A program made the translations under genes and the position numbers. DNA of 64,000 bases from an uncultured Acidimicrobiales bacterium (lineage in GTDB: Bacteria; Actinomycetota; Acidimicrobiia; Acidimicrobiales; Bin134), in the NCBI GenBank assembly GCA_951813325.1, contig OX638350.1, positions 1,965,954 to 2,029,953 on the forward strand, given 5' to 3'. Shown here piece after piece: positions 37,102-46,396 of this stretch (position 1 is the first letter of the stretch; every line of letters begins with the position of its first letter). The notes beneath the pieces were generated by a model, which was given only the letters and a program-made list of their open reading frames with translations, did no database searches and was not told the DNA's origin.

Positions 37102-37854
37102 CTAAGCACTCCTCAGGTGTACAACGTCGCCGACCACAACCCTCCTGTTGCCCGCAAGCACCAACGCCCCTCGCTGGTCGAGATCCTCGGCCAATCCCTC
37201 CAACACCGCCCCGTCGGCCAGCTCCACGGAGACCCTCCGGCCCAACGTGGCGGACTCTTGGCGGGCCGCGGCCATCAACGCGGTCTGGCCGTTGGGCTTG
37301 TCGATACCGTTCATCCAGTGGGAGAACCTGCCCAGAATCTCAGCCAGGAGCTCTGATCGGTCCACCTCTGAGCCGCACAAGTCCTCCAGCGATACCGCGG
37401 TGTCCACCGTCTCAACGGGTGCCGCGCCGGTTCGCACGTTGATTCCCATACCCACAATCACGGCTTCTAGACGGTTCCCGGTCACCATCGACTCAGCCAG
37501 CACACCGGCCAATTTGCGGTCTCCAACTACAAGGTCGTTGGGCCACTTCAAACCAGGCCGAACCCCGGCCAGCGCATCGCAGGCCTCTACGGCACTCAAG
37601 GCCAGTGCAGTGGTAACCAGATGGGCTGCCTCGGGATCAAGCCGGGGTCTGACCAGCACCGAGAACAACAGGCTCGACCCCGGAGCCGCCCCCCAACTCC
37701 TCCCCCGCCGCCCTTTGCCGCTGAACTGGTAGTCGGCCGCAAGAACAGTTTGCGACGCGGCGCCTTGTTGGGCCATGGCTATCAGGTCGGCGTTGGTCGA
37801 GCCGGTCTTTTCAACCCACTGCACTCGAAAACCGAAAACCCAACTCATTTTCAC
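37102..37854 (-). CDS. birA: Biotin--[acetyl-CoA-carboxylase] ligase
   Basis: A 250-residue biotin protein ligase. Motifs: KTGSTNADLIAMA, the biotinyl-AMP loop SGKGRRGRSWGAAPGSSL, LKWPNDLVVGDRKLAGVLAE and GMGINV. No N-terminal helix-turn-helix is present, so it is a monofunctional ligase without the repressor role. It is divergent from, and 68 bp away from, the BCCP-containing carboxylase that is its obvious substrate. Confidence 0.93.
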   Translation of the reverse strand: MKMSWVFGFRVQWVEKTGSTNADLIAMAQQGAASQTVLAADYQFSGKGRRGRSWGAAPGSSLLFSVLVRPRLDPEAAHLVTTALALSAVEACDALAGVRPGLKWPNDLVVGDRKLAGVLAESMVTGNRLEAVIVGMGINVRTGAAPVETVDTAVSLEDLCGSEVDRSELLAEILGRFSHWMNGIDKPNGQTALMAAARQESATLGRRVSVELADGAVLEGLAEDLDQRGALVLAGNRRVVVGDVVHLRSA

Positions 37855-37922
37855 CCCCCAACTCCTGTGTTCTCGTTCGCCATTATTCGCGTGATCGAGA
37901 AACTCTCTGCCACCATATTGCC

Positions 37923-39689
37923 GTGTTGTCCAAGATATTGGTGGCGAACCGGGGCGAGATCGCCGTACGGTTGATCCGGGCGTGCCGGGAGATGGGCATC
38001 GCCACGGTGGCGGTCTACTCCGAGCTCGACCGCAACGCCCTCCACGTGCGCATGGCTGACAAGGCCCACGCCTTGGGCGGACAGACCGCGGCCGAGAGCT
38101 ATCTGAACACCGAGGCCATCCTCGACGTGATCGAGCGCTCCGGGGCCGACGGCGTCCACCCCGGCTACGGCTTCTTCTCTGAGAACGCCGACTTCGCCCG
38201 GGCCATCACCGCCCGGGGAGTGGCGTTCATCGGCCCCAACCCTGAGGCCATCGAGGTGATGGGCGACAAGATATCCGCCCGCCGGGCCGCCGAGCGGGTG
38301 GGGGTTCACGGCGTTCCCGGCACGACCGAACTGATCACAGACCCCGGGCAGGTGAGAGAATTCGGCAACGAGCACGGCTACCCGGTGGCCATCAAGGCGG
38401 CTTACGGCGGAGGCGGCCGGGGCATGAAGGTGGTGGCCGACGAGGACGCGGTGAAAGACGCCATCGAATCGGCCCAGCGGGAGGCCCTCAGCTACTTCGG
38501 GCGCGACGAGATCTACATGGAGCGCTACCTGGAACGACCCCGCCATGTGGAGGTGCAGGTGCTGGCCGATAGCCATGGCAACTGCGTGTACTTGGGCACC
38601 CGCGACTGCTCGGCCCAGCGCCGCCACCAGAAGCTCATCGAGGAGGCCCCCGCTGGGGGAATCGACCCCGACGTGCTCACCGCCATGGGAGAGGCCGCGG
38701 TGAAGGTGGCGAAAGGCTGCGACTATGTGAATGCCGGTACGGTGGAATTCTTGTACGAGGATGGCCAGTTCTACTACCTGGAGATGAACACCCGGCTCCA
38801 GGTGGAGCACCCGGCCACTGAGCTGGTCACCGGGATCGACTTGGTGGAACAGCAGATCAGAGTGGCCTCCGGCGAGCCTCTGCCGTTCACCCAGGAAGAC
38901 ATCGAGATCTCCGGCCACGCCATCGAGGTGCGCATCAACGCCGAAGACCCCGCGGAGGGAGCATTTCTGCCGTCTCCGGGGCTGATAAGCGGCCTTCAGC
39001 TGCCCAGCGGCTACGGCACCCGCTGGGACGGGGGATATGAGGCCGGAGACGAGATCAGCCAGTACTATGACAACCTGGTGGGCAAGCTGATCTGCTGGGG
39101 CCGAGACCGGCCCACGGCCATCGCCCGGACCTTGCGGGCCCTCGACGAGCTCGAGGTCACGGGGGTGGCCACCACTATCAGCGCCGACAAAGCCATCCTG
39201 GCGCACCCCGATTTCGCTGCGTTGGCCCACTCCACCAAGTGGGTGGAGGAGACCCTCGACCTCACCGGGATCAAGAGCGAGCGGGAGGCAACCAGCCCAG
39301 AGACCGACGACGCCGAGCCCTTGGTGCAGCGCGACATCGACGTAGAGGTCAACGGCGAGCGCTACTCGGTGCGGATGTGGGTGCCGGAGACCGCCCCGAC
39401 CGCAGCCGCCGCGTCGTCGGGCGGGGCCAAGCGCCCCATGCGGGGGGCCGCCAGCAAGAGCGGGGGCAGCGGGGGCAGCGGCGACGTGACCGTGCCCATG
39501 CAGGGAACCATCGTGAAGGTGATGGTGGCCGAGGGCGACGAGGTGGAGGCCGGTGATTCCATCGTGGTGCTCGAGGCAATGAAGATGGAGAACAACGTGT
39601 GCGCTGAGAAGTCCGGCACGGTGGCGGACATCCGGGTGGTCGAGGGCGACTCGGTGGGCGGCGGCGACGTAGTAGCGGTCATCGAATAG
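37923..39689 (+). CDS. accA3: Acetyl/propionyl-CoA carboxylase alpha subunit (biotin carboxylase + BCCP)
   Basis: A 588-residue AccA3-type fusion starting at GTG. Biotin carboxylase: KILVANRGEIAVRLIRACRE, GVHPGYGFFSENADFA, ATP-grasp AYGGGGRGMKVV, RDCSAQRRHQKLIEEAP and EMNTRLQVEHPATELVTG. A glycine/serine linker near 500-520 precedes a BCCP domain with biotin attachment VLEAMKMENNV. It carboxylates biotin for acetyl- or propionyl-CoA carboxylation; the carboxyltransferase beta subunit is not in the window. Divergent from birA. Confidence 0.94.
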   Translation: MLSKILVANRGEIAVRLIRACREMGIATVAVYSELDRNALHVRMADKAHALGGQTAAESYLNTEAILDVIERSGADGVHPGYGFFSENADFARAITARGVAFIGPNPEAIEVMGDKISARRAAERVGVHGVPGTTELITDPGQVREFGNEHGYPVAIKAAYGGGGRGMKVVADEDAVKDAIESAQREALSYFGRDEIYMERYLERPRHVEVQVLADSHGNCVYLGTRDCSAQRRHQKLIEEAPAGGIDPDVLTAMGEAAVKVAKGCDYVNAGTVEFLYEDGQFYYLEMNTRLQVEHPATELVTGIDLVEQQIRVASGEPLPFTQEDIEISGHAIEVRINAEDPAEGAFLPSPGLISGLQLPSGYGTRWDGGYEAGDEISQYYDNLVGKLICWGRDRPTAIARTLRALDELEVTGVATTISADKAILAHPDFAALAHSTKWVEETLDLTGIKSEREATSPETDDAEPLVQRDIDVEVNGERYSVRMWVPETAPTAAAASSGGAKRPMRGAASKSGGSGGSGDVTVPMQGTIVKVMVAEGDEVEAGDSIVVLEAMKMENNVCAEKSGTVADIRVVEGDSVGGGDVVAVIE

Positions 39690-39749
39690 CCCAAACCCCC
39701 GCGACACCTGTCGGCTCGACCTGCCCGCCGGTAGCATCGAACAACCTTC

Positions 39750-40574
39750 ATGGACGATGACAAATCCCATTCTCCGGTCAATACTTCGATCATCATCCCC
39801 AGCGCCGGATTCTCCCTGCCCGGAGCGGAGACCACCTTGCTGGATCGCTGCCTTGAAACGCTGAGGCTGCTCGACCCGCCGCCTCTCGAGGTCATCGTCG
39901 TCGTCGGCGACGAATTCCAAGGAGAGTTGCCCCGGCCGATGGACTGCTTCCCCTTGCGGGTAGTGAACCGCGCTCCAGGGGCTTTTGACTTCTCAATGGC
40001 CATCAACTCAGGGCTATTGGCCAGTCAAGGGGAACTGGCCCTGTTGCTCAACGACGACATCGAGGCAGAAACCTCCGACTGGCTCGGGCGGATGGCCGCC
40101 CACTTCGACGATCCAGTCATCGGGGCAGTGGGGGCGACCCTGCTCTATCCCGACCGATCGATTCAACACATAGGCATAGAGATAGAAGACGCCCATCCCA
40201 TCCACTCATTTCGGGGCTGCCAGCTGTCCGACACTGTGGCCCATGGCGCCGACGTGGCCCGCGACGTGATGAGCGTGACCGGGGCTTGCCTCCTGGCCCG
40301 GCGACGAGACCTGCTGGCTGTCGGGGCCATGTCGCCGGTGTTCCCAGCCTCCTACGGCGATATTGACCTGTGCTTGCGGCTGCTCAGATCGGGCTTTCGC
40401 GTGGTGGTGGAGCCTGCCGCCACCCTCATCCACCACGAGAGCGCCAGCCGGGAACCGGTTATCGAGCCCTGGGAATGGGAGAGGTTCACACACCGCTGGG
40501 GCGAGCTAACCGATCCGGGGCACAACCCCCGGGATCACCGCTCCGACGATGCCGGCCCTAGGATTCACCCATGA
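39750..40574 (+). CDS. Glycosyltransferase family 2
   Basis: A 274-residue GT-A enzyme with SIIIPSAGFSLPGAETTLLD, APGAFDFSMAINSGL, the metal-binding LLLNDDIEAETSDWL, VTGACLLARRRDLL and PASYGDIDLCLRLLRSGFR. It resembles rhamnosyltransferases of the rhamnan/O-antigen type and the GT2 half of the 1042-residue enzyme at 47-50 kb. First gene of a four-gene plus-strand unit; overlaps the coiled-coil gene by 4 bp. Confidence 0.87.
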   Translation: MDDDKSHSPVNTSIIIPSAGFSLPGAETTLLDRCLETLRLLDPPPLEVIVVVGDEFQGELPRPMDCFPLRVVNRAPGAFDFSMAINSGLLASQGELALLLNDDIEAETSDWLGRMAAHFDDPVIGAVGATLLYPDRSIQHIGIEIEDAHPIHSFRGCQLSDTVAHGADVARDVMSVTGACLLARRRDLLAVGAMSPVFPASYGDIDLCLRLLRSGFRVVVEPAATLIHHESASREPVIEPWEWERFTHRWGELTDPGHNPRDHRSDDAGPRIHP

Positions 40575-41113
40575 CCGCCGATCTGGTCGATGGCGACGAT
40601 CTAGAACAGCTTCGCCACGAGATCCTCCGTCTACGCGATCAAGCTCTTGGTGCTGAGGCCCAAAACCAACACCTCCGCGAGCGCATCGCCAACCAACAAG
40701 ATCGGATCAGCGAGCTTGAAGACCGAGTCGCCGAGCGAGACACCCGCATCGAGGAGTGGAAAGATCGGGTCGCCGAGCGGGACACCCGCATCGCCGAGCG
40801 GGACACCCGCATCGCCGAGCGGGACACCCGCATCGCCGAGCGGGACGCCCGCATCGCCGATTTGGCCACACGAATCAAGGAACGAGACATCCGCGTGGCC
40901 GAGAGGGACGCTCGCATCGCTGAAAAGGACACCAGACTGGCCGAAAAAGACATCCATATCGCCGAACAAGGCGCTGGCATCGCCGAAAAAGACACCCGAA
41001 TCGCCGAACTCGAAGCCGAGAACCTCCGCCTGCTCGAAGACTTGGCCCGCCCGGCCGTCATTCGGCTTGCTCGACGGCTCGCTCGGAGGCCGCGCAAAGA
41101 TGAACAGGGCTGA
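40571..41113 (+). CDS. Heptad-repeat coiled-coil protein
   Basis: A 180-residue, almost entirely helical protein: LEQLRHEILRLRDQ, then uninterrupted heptads of the type RIAERDT (about residues 45-150) and a basic C-terminus AVIRLARRLARRPRKDEQG. Hydrophobic I/V/L recur at a/d positions, implying a long parallel coiled coil of roughly 130 residues. It is coupled (ATGA) to the GT2 upstream and (TGATG) to the methyltransferase downstream. In O-antigen systems a coiled coil is the measuring part of WbdD; a similar ruler or scaffold role is inference. No enzymatic domain. Confidence 0.75.
   Translation: MTADLVDGDDLEQLRHEILRLRDQALGAEAQNQHLRERIANQQDRISELEDRVAERDTRIEEWKDRVAERDTRIAERDTRIAERDTRIAERDARIADLATRIKERDIRVAERDARIAEKDTRLAEKDIHIAEQGAGIAEKDTRIAELEAENLRLLEDLARPAVIRLARRLARRPRKDEQG
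40766..40849 (+). repeat. Tandem 21-bp coding repeat (four near-perfect units)
   Basis: Four consecutive 21-bp units of the form CGCATCGCCGAGCGGGACAC plus C (40766-40786, 40787-40807, 40808-40828, 40829-40849), the first with CGGGTC and the last with GACGCC. Each encodes the heptad RIAERDT. The near-identity at DNA level indicates recent unit duplication, so coiled-coil length probably varies between strains. Confidence 0.85.
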
Positions 41114-42102
41114 TGAGCGCTTTTGAGCTCATTGATACCGTAAGGATCAGTGCGGAAATCGAGGCCGAGGCCGAGAAGCGCCGCCGCCAAGACCGGGAGC
41201 TAGTCCAACTCGAACGCGAGATTGAACAGGCTTGGACCGATATCGCCCCTGCCGCCACCCCTCCAGAAGCCGTCCACGATGACGGCATTCTCCTGGGCCA
41301 CATTGCGAATCTGGCCGCCCTCGACCCCCATGTGCCCATCGGATCGCGCCGGGGGCTGCGGGGAGTCAAGTGGACGATCCGCAAGCTGACCTACTGGTAC
41401 ATCCGATTTCTGACCGACCAGTTCAACGTGTTCGCCGGAATGCTGATCCGGCACCTGCGCCATCTCGAAACCCGTATGGGCCGAGTGGAACTTTCCACCC
41501 GTCATGGGACCGATCAGCCCGTTCCGGCCGGCTTGGGCTTCCTGGACGAACCCCCCGAGCCGTCGGCGGCCGTTGCTTCCCAAGTGGCCTGCTACGCAGG
41601 CCCGGGGCCGTGCCTGGTGTTGTCGGGAGGAGAGGGCGCCCTTGTGGAGGCCATCGGCGACCGAGGCATCCGCGTCCACGGAGTGGAGCAGGATCCCAAC
41701 CGGGTGCTCGCCGGGCTGAGCCGCCAACTCGACATTCGAACGGGCGACGTGCTCGCCCACCTGGTCGGAGCCATCGATGGGTCATTCGGAACGATTGTTC
41801 TCACCGGCATGGTGGAGACGCTCCCATTGGCCAACCTGCTGGGAATGGTCGACCAGGCCGCCCGAAAATTGAAAGCTACCGGCCGGATCATCGTGGCGGT
41901 GGCCGATCCCGCCAGCAGGGGGCGGGTGGAGACGGACCTTGGTCCGGGACTGGGCATCTCGCCGATTACATGGCGGCATCTCCTGGAGCGCGCCGGCTTT
42001 GACGCCCGCTTAGAGCCCTGCCCCGACTCCCGTATCGCGGAGATCGTGGTCGCCCACCGCAGTGAACAGTCCGACCCTGACCCCGAACAGGGCAAGCCAT
42101 GA
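41113..42102 (+). CDS. SAM-dependent methyltransferase-like protein with helical N-terminus
   Basis: A 329-residue protein. Residues 1-120 are charged helices plus the amphipathic TYWYIRFLTDQFNVFAGMLI, a layout seen in polysaccharide-locus proteins that sit on the membrane. Residues 150-320 form a degenerate Rossmann methyltransferase fold: CLVLSGGEGALVEAIGDRGI (SAM-binding loop, atypical), VHGVEQDPNRVLAGLSR, DGSFGTIVLTGMVETLP and LERAGFDARLEP. It may methylate a sugar or act as a non-catalytic partner. It overlaps both neighbours (1 bp and 4 bp). Confidence 0.7.
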   Translation: MSAFELIDTVRISAEIEAEAEKRRRQDRELVQLEREIEQAWTDIAPAATPPEAVHDDGILLGHIANLAALDPHVPIGSRRGLRGVKWTIRKLTYWYIRFLTDQFNVFAGMLIRHLRHLETRMGRVELSTRHGTDQPVPAGLGFLDEPPEPSAAVASQVACYAGPGPCLVLSGGEGALVEAIGDRGIRVHGVEQDPNRVLAGLSRQLDIRTGDVLAHLVGAIDGSFGTIVLTGMVETLPLANLLGMVDQAARKLKATGRIIVAVADPASRGRVETDLGPGLGISPITWRHLLERAGFDARLEPCPDSRIAEIVVAHRSEQSDPDPEQGKP

Positions 42103-43160
42103 GCTACACAGCCGATCTGCTGATCCCGCAGATGGCCGGCGCGGACGCCACCAGCAACCACACCCGGCTGATTCGGGATCTCCTCGAGGAGAGGGAAATC
42201 GAAGTTCGCATCGTGGTCGAGCGCAAGACCAGATCAGACAGCGGCACTGTCCCCATTGAGAAGTGGAAGGGCGATGCCCGAGTCTCCATTCTCCAGCACT
42301 CCATAGGCTCTGAAGTCGCGCAGTCTGTCATCCGCAAACAGGCACCGATCGTGCTGAACTACCACAACATCACGCCGGCGAACTACTTCCAGGCCTGGCA
42401 TCCTGAGCTGGCCAAGAGCGTTCAGCGTGGACGCCAGCAACTCAGCCAGCTGGCGCCGCTAACCCGGAGAGGGATTGCCGACTCAGAGTTCAACGCCCAG
42501 GAATTGAGGGACTTGGGAATCGACGACGTCGTGGTTTCTCCTGTGCTTTGGCAGTTGGGCAGCGGCGGGGCGCAAACCAGCCGGGACGGCGGGGCGGTGG
42601 ATCCAGAAGGCGGGACGGTGCTGTTTGTGGGCCGGCTGGCCCCCAACAAATGCCACCACGACCTGATTGCCGCCTTCGCGGTCTTGAGCTGCACCCGGCC
42701 TCAATCTCGTCTTGTCCTGGTGGGCGACGCCTCTCCCCCTCAGTACTTGCAATCCCTCAAGGATCTCGCCGGGCGGACCGGCGTGCGCGACCGGGTGGTG
42801 TTTGCCGGAAGAGTCTCCGACAAGAACTTGCTCCAGTGGTATCAGCTGTCGGATGTGTTCGCCTGCGTATCAGAGCATGAGGGATTCGGGGTTCCCTTGG
42901 TCGAAGCCATGGCCAACGGCCTGCCATTGGTGGCCTACAACGCAGCTGCGGTGGGCGAGACGGTGGGCGATGCCGGCATAATCCTCCGTGACAAGCGGCC
43001 GGCAACCCTTGCCCTGGCCCTCGACCGAGTGCTAGGCGACAAACAGCTCAGGAACCGCCTGCGCGATCGGGGCATCAAATCAGCGCAGCGGTTCGATATT
43101 TCAGCAACCCGAGAACAGATGTGGATTGCCCTGAAGGATCTATTCGAAGGTGAGGCTTGA
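42099..43160 (+). CDS. Glycosyltransferase family 4
   Basis: A 353-residue GT-B enzyme. N-terminus SYTADLLIPQMAGADATSNH; APIVLNYHNITPANYF in the acceptor domain; donor domain with TVLFVGRLAPNKCHHDLIAA, VVFAGRVSDKNLLQWYQLSD and VSEHEGFGVPLVEAMANGLP (EGFGxPxxEA donor motif). Resembles mannosyltransferases of polysaccharide loci. Last gene of the plus-strand unit, converging on the WbdD-like gene with a 13-bp gap. Confidence 0.88.
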   Translation: MSYTADLLIPQMAGADATSNHTRLIRDLLEEREIEVRIVVERKTRSDSGTVPIEKWKGDARVSILQHSIGSEVAQSVIRKQAPIVLNYHNITPANYFQAWHPELAKSVQRGRQQLSQLAPLTRRGIADSEFNAQELRDLGIDDVVVSPVLWQLGSGGAQTSRDGGAVDPEGGTVLFVGRLAPNKCHHDLIAAFAVLSCTRPQSRLVLVGDASPPQYLQSLKDLAGRTGVRDRVVFAGRVSDKNLLQWYQLSDVFACVSEHEGFGVPLVEAMANGLPLVAYNAAAVGETVGDAGIILRDKRPATLALALDRVLGDKQLRNRLRDRGIKSAQRFDISATREQMWIALKDLFEGEA

Positions 43161-43173
43161 TCCAGCCAGCGCT

Positions 43174-45105
43174 TCAGTGCCGGGGGATGCGCCGAATCAG
43201 GCCCGCGATCTTGTTGTGGATCCGCTCCCGCCAGTCCACCCGGGCCAGGCGAGCCCGGAGCTCCCCGAGCTCAGCCTGACTTCGAGCCAACTCGGCCTCG
43301 GCTCGAGCCAAGCGAGCTTGGACTTGTTCCAGGTCCGCGGCCCTTTCATGTGATCCCGCCAGCTCGGCAATCAGGCCCTCCTGCCGGTGGACGAGCTGCT
43401 CCAAACGCCGGTAGGGGGACAACGGGGATGCCAGAATATCCATCCGAGATCGGCTTCCAGCGTCGTGAAGCTCGGCCAGCCGGACCGCTGGCTGGCGATA
43501 GACCCGACGAATCAGATCGTCTTCAGCCTGCCGCCACCTTTTCAGCAGATCAGCATCGATGTCCTCGCCGATCAACCCGCCCAAATGGGCCACCAATCTG
43601 TCGTTGCTCCAGGTGAACGGCCAAGGCAAACGACACCGAGCGCCCAACATGGCCGACACTGTTTTCCAAAGGCCCCGGACCACGGCCAGACGCACGTCTA
43701 TGCCCCCGTTTGCCTGCCATTCCCGATCTACGAACTTGAGGCCATCGGCGGCGACTACGAAATTGTCCGGCCCCGCGTCGAGCCATTCCGGGGGAAGGAT
43801 CCGAGTGGCGTCGGCTGGCCGATAGGGATGCGGCTCAGAAACTGTATCGACGGCGACCTCGTGAGCCGCCAATGCCGCCCGCCACGACTGCAAAAGCTCG
43901 ACGATCTTGCCGGTATCAGCTTCCCGCGCGCTGTCCAAAATACACTGCTCGAGATTGCGTCCTGAGAAATAGGGCTCCTCGGACACCTCGACTTGGCCCA
44001 GCCAGCCTTCGAAGTCGCCGGTCCTGTCTTCGTCCAATAGTCGGCGTCTCATGGTCAAGCCTTCAACCGAGTTGACCACAACCGCCTGCTGAGACCAGCG
44101 CCTGCGGCGATCGGGCGCCACCCGCCAGGCTAGGGCATTCTCGTCAACCCTCCCGGCCACAGCCTCAGGATCCTTGGCGGCCAAAATCAAGAACGAGTTG
44201 GCGAAATCAGGGCCAAGGCCCGCCGCCACCAACGTCGTGTGGACAGCTCGGTCATCGGCCACGAGCACGGGGCGGGCATACTCGCTGGTTGTCGGATGGC
44301 CAACGATCTGGTCCACCATGTCGATCGCGTCGGGCCGCTGGTAGATGGCCTCGCCCAGCACCACCGAGGGGAGTTTGTAATCGGGGAATGGAAACAGCCA
44401 TTTTTGAGAAGCAAGGCCGGCATCAGCCAGCATCTGAGCCAGTTCCCGCTTCGACCAGGTAGTCGGCTCGCCGTCGCGGTAGCCCTCCCAGCCCACCCAG
44501 GGCAGGCCCAGATGATCCTCGGGAAAGCCCAGCAGATATTTGAGCCCCAGGCGGTTCTCAATGGCTAGTGCCACCACCCCGCCGGGGGCCAGCGCATCCA
44601 CCACGCCGTTCAGCAGCGCCGCGGTCCCGCGACCCCCGCCCGGGCCGGTGCCGGCGTATTCCAGCACTCCCACCACCAGAACGACGTCATAGATCCCTCG
44701 TCGACCGTCGCCCAGACCGTCCAGGGGGCCGCACAGCACTTCCACCCGGTCCAAGCCGGCGCAGCGGTGGGCGATCAACTCCGCCCGGGCCATGCTGCCC
44801 TCCACTGCGGTCACCGCCGCCCCCCGATCGGCGCAGATGCGGGTGTTGACCCCCGAGCCGGCCCCTACATCCAGCACCCGATCACGCGGCCCGAACTCCA
44901 GGGGGGCCAACAGCACAGCCCGTTCAGGAGCGAGGTGATAGGCGGTCGGCCAATCTCGGATCGCCCCAGCCAGCTCATCGGACCCCACCCGGCGATCCTC
45001 CGCGGTGCGAAACAACTCCAACAGCTCATCCTCGGCGCCGTCGGCATACGGCAGCGAGTCGCCGATCACAGTGATTGGCAGTGGCTCAGGATTCACCGCC
45101 AACAC
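43174..45105 (-). CDS. WbdD-like methyltransferase / kinase-like / coiled-coil protein
   Basis: A 643-residue multidomain protein. Residues 55-240: SAM methyltransferase with VLDVGAGSGVNTRI (78-91), VTAVEGSMARAEL and LAPGGVVALAIENRLGLKYL. Residues about 270-530: a region with LPPEWLDAGPDNFVVAADGL and LKFVDREW that looks like a degenerate protein-kinase-like fold. Residues about 585-630: coiled coil (ERAADLEQVQARLARAEAEL). The order methyltransferase-kinase-coiled coil is that of WbdD, which caps and sizes ABC-exported O-polysaccharide. It directly follows wzt. Start is GTG, 1 bp after the wzt stop. The kinase assignment is tentative. Confidence 0.72.
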   Translation of the reverse strand: MLAVNPEPLPITVIGDSLPYADGAEDELLELFRTAEDRRVGSDELAGAIRDWPTAYHLAPERAVLLAPLEFGPRDRVLDVGAGSGVNTRICADRGAAVTAVEGSMARAELIAHRCAGLDRVEVLCGPLDGLGDGRRGIYDVVLVVGVLEYAGTGPGGGRGTAALLNGVVDALAPGGVVALAIENRLGLKYLLGFPEDHLGLPWVGWEGYRDGEPTTWSKRELAQMLADAGLASQKWLFPFPDYKLPSVVLGEAIYQRPDAIDMVDQIVGHPTTSEYARPVLVADDRAVHTTLVAAGLGPDFANSFLILAAKDPEAVAGRVDENALAWRVAPDRRRRWSQQAVVVNSVEGLTMRRRLLDEDRTGDFEGWLGQVEVSEEPYFSGRNLEQCILDSAREADTGKIVELLQSWRAALAAHEVAVDTVSEPHPYRPADATRILPPEWLDAGPDNFVVAADGLKFVDREWQANGGIDVRLAVVRGLWKTVSAMLGARCRLPWPFTWSNDRLVAHLGGLIGEDIDADLLKRWRQAEDDLIRRVYRQPAVRLAELHDAGSRSRMDILASPLSPYRRLEQLVHRQEGLIAELAGSHERAADLEQVQARLARAEAELARSQAELGELRARLARVDWRERIHNKIAGLIRRIPRH

Positions 45106-45106
45106 C

Positions 45107-46342
45107 TCATGGCCGCTCGTGCTCGGCCTGCCAGTGGCCCTCCAGGTTCAACAGCCCATTGGCCTGCGGATCGGGCTCGCCGGTGACTTGCAGCCAGAAC
45201 TCCCGGGCTCGGCGGTCGTAGAGGAACGAGGCATCGGAATCCTGCACGGCCGCGTTGACGTGAAACGCCCCCGTGCGAAATGGAATGCGGAGGAGGCGAA
45301 ACTCAACCCAGCCCTCGCCGTCCACCTTGCCGGGGCGGAACCCGCCGACATGGGAGCGGGGTCCGGCCAGATGAAGGTTGTTGTGGTCGTAGAACCCCAA
45401 GGAGAAAACCGGGTCTTCGATGGGCTCGGAGGCGCAATAGTGGACGCGCACGATCAGCGGATCGCCGGACGCGAACGACTTGGGCCGATGGCCGGCTTCG
45501 TCGAAGAACTCCAGATTGGTGATGCGCAGCGGGGTATCCCCCTCACCTTCAGGCCGGGGGCGGTGACCCACCGAGGCCGCCCCCTCGGTATCGATGGTGT
45601 CGAGGTAGGCGTTGACCACGTCCTGCGGCTCACCCACCGCGGCCAGAAGGCCCCGATTCAGCCACGCCATCTGGTCGCAGTTGGCCCGCAGCATTCCCAG
45701 GTCGTGGCTCACCAGCACAATGGTCACACCCTGGGCCCGCAGCGACTCCAGGTGGCTGAAACAGCGGAGCTGGAATTCCTCGTCGCCCACGGCCACCACC
45801 TCGTCCACGATCAGGATCTCGGGGTCGACGTGCACGGCCACCGCGAAGCCCAGCCGCACGTACATGCCGCTGGAGTAGATCTTCACCGGGCTGTCGATGA
45901 ACTCCTCGAGGCCGGCGAACTCGATGATCTGCTCCACCCGGTCATCGATCTGGGATCTGGGCACTCCCAGCACCGAGGCGTTGAGGTAGATGTTCTCCCG
46001 CCCGCTCAGCGCGGGGTGGAACCCCGCCCCCAGCTCCAGCAGGGCCGACGTCCGGCCCTGGACCTCGACCCGGCCCTCGGTGGGGCGGTAGATGCCGGCC
46101 ATAATCCGCAGCAGGCTTGACTTGCCCGATCCGTTGCGGCCGACCAGCCCGTACATCGAGCCTCGGGGCACCTCCAGGCTGACGTCGCGAAGCGCCCAGA
46201 ACGGCTCGCTGCTCATCCGGCGGAACCGTCGGCTCGATCCGGGGCGCATCCCCGTCCACGCCTCTTTGAGACTGAGTGGCCGGTCTGTGGTCAGCCGGAA
46301 GCACTTGGACACGCCGTCGACCACCACCGCGTTGTCATTCAT
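45107..46342 (-). CDS. wzt: Polysaccharide ABC transporter ATP-binding protein Wzt
   Basis: A 411-residue protein. Nucleotide-binding domain 1-250: Walker A VGRNGSGKSSLLRIMAG (about 67-83), signature IYSSGMYVRLGFAVAV, Walker B PEILIVDEVVAVGDEEF, H-loop VLVSHDLG. Residues about 260-405 form an extra beta-sandwich with FFDEAGHRPKSFASGDPLIV and GFYDHNNLHLAGPRSH, the Wzt C-terminal carbohydrate-binding domain that recognises capped polymer ends. That domain implies an export system coupled to chain termination. Confidence 0.93.
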   Translation of the reverse strand: MNDNAVVVDGVSKCFRLTTDRPLSLKEAWTGMRPGSSRRFRRMSSEPFWALRDVSLEVPRGSMYGLVGRNGSGKSSLLRIMAGIYRPTEGRVEVQGRTSALLELGAGFHPALSGRENIYLNASVLGVPRSQIDDRVEQIIEFAGLEEFIDSPVKIYSSGMYVRLGFAVAVHVDPEILIVDEVVAVGDEEFQLRCFSHLESLRAQGVTIVLVSHDLGMLRANCDQMAWLNRGLLAAVGEPQDVVNAYLDTIDTEGAASVGHRPRPEGEGDTPLRITNLEFFDEAGHRPKSFASGDPLIVRVHYCASEPIEDPVFSLGFYDHNNLHLAGPRSHVGGFRPGKVDGEGWVEFRLLRIPFRTGAFHVNAAVQDSDASFLYDRRAREFWLQVTGEPDPQANGLLNLEGHWQAEHERP

Positions 46343-46396
46343 CGGCTCATCGCTTCCCCATGGCCCCGCTGCTCTCCCGTGGCACGTCGCCCATGC

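Noticed and set aside
37851..39920. 689-codon open frame antisense to the biotin carboxylase
   Set aside because: The plus-strand gene has every family motif; the antisense frame has none and is histidine/glycine-rich.
40766..40849. Periodic repeats considered as a CRISPR array
   Set aside because: No spacers: 21-bp units abut directly and encode a coiled-coil heptad in frame.
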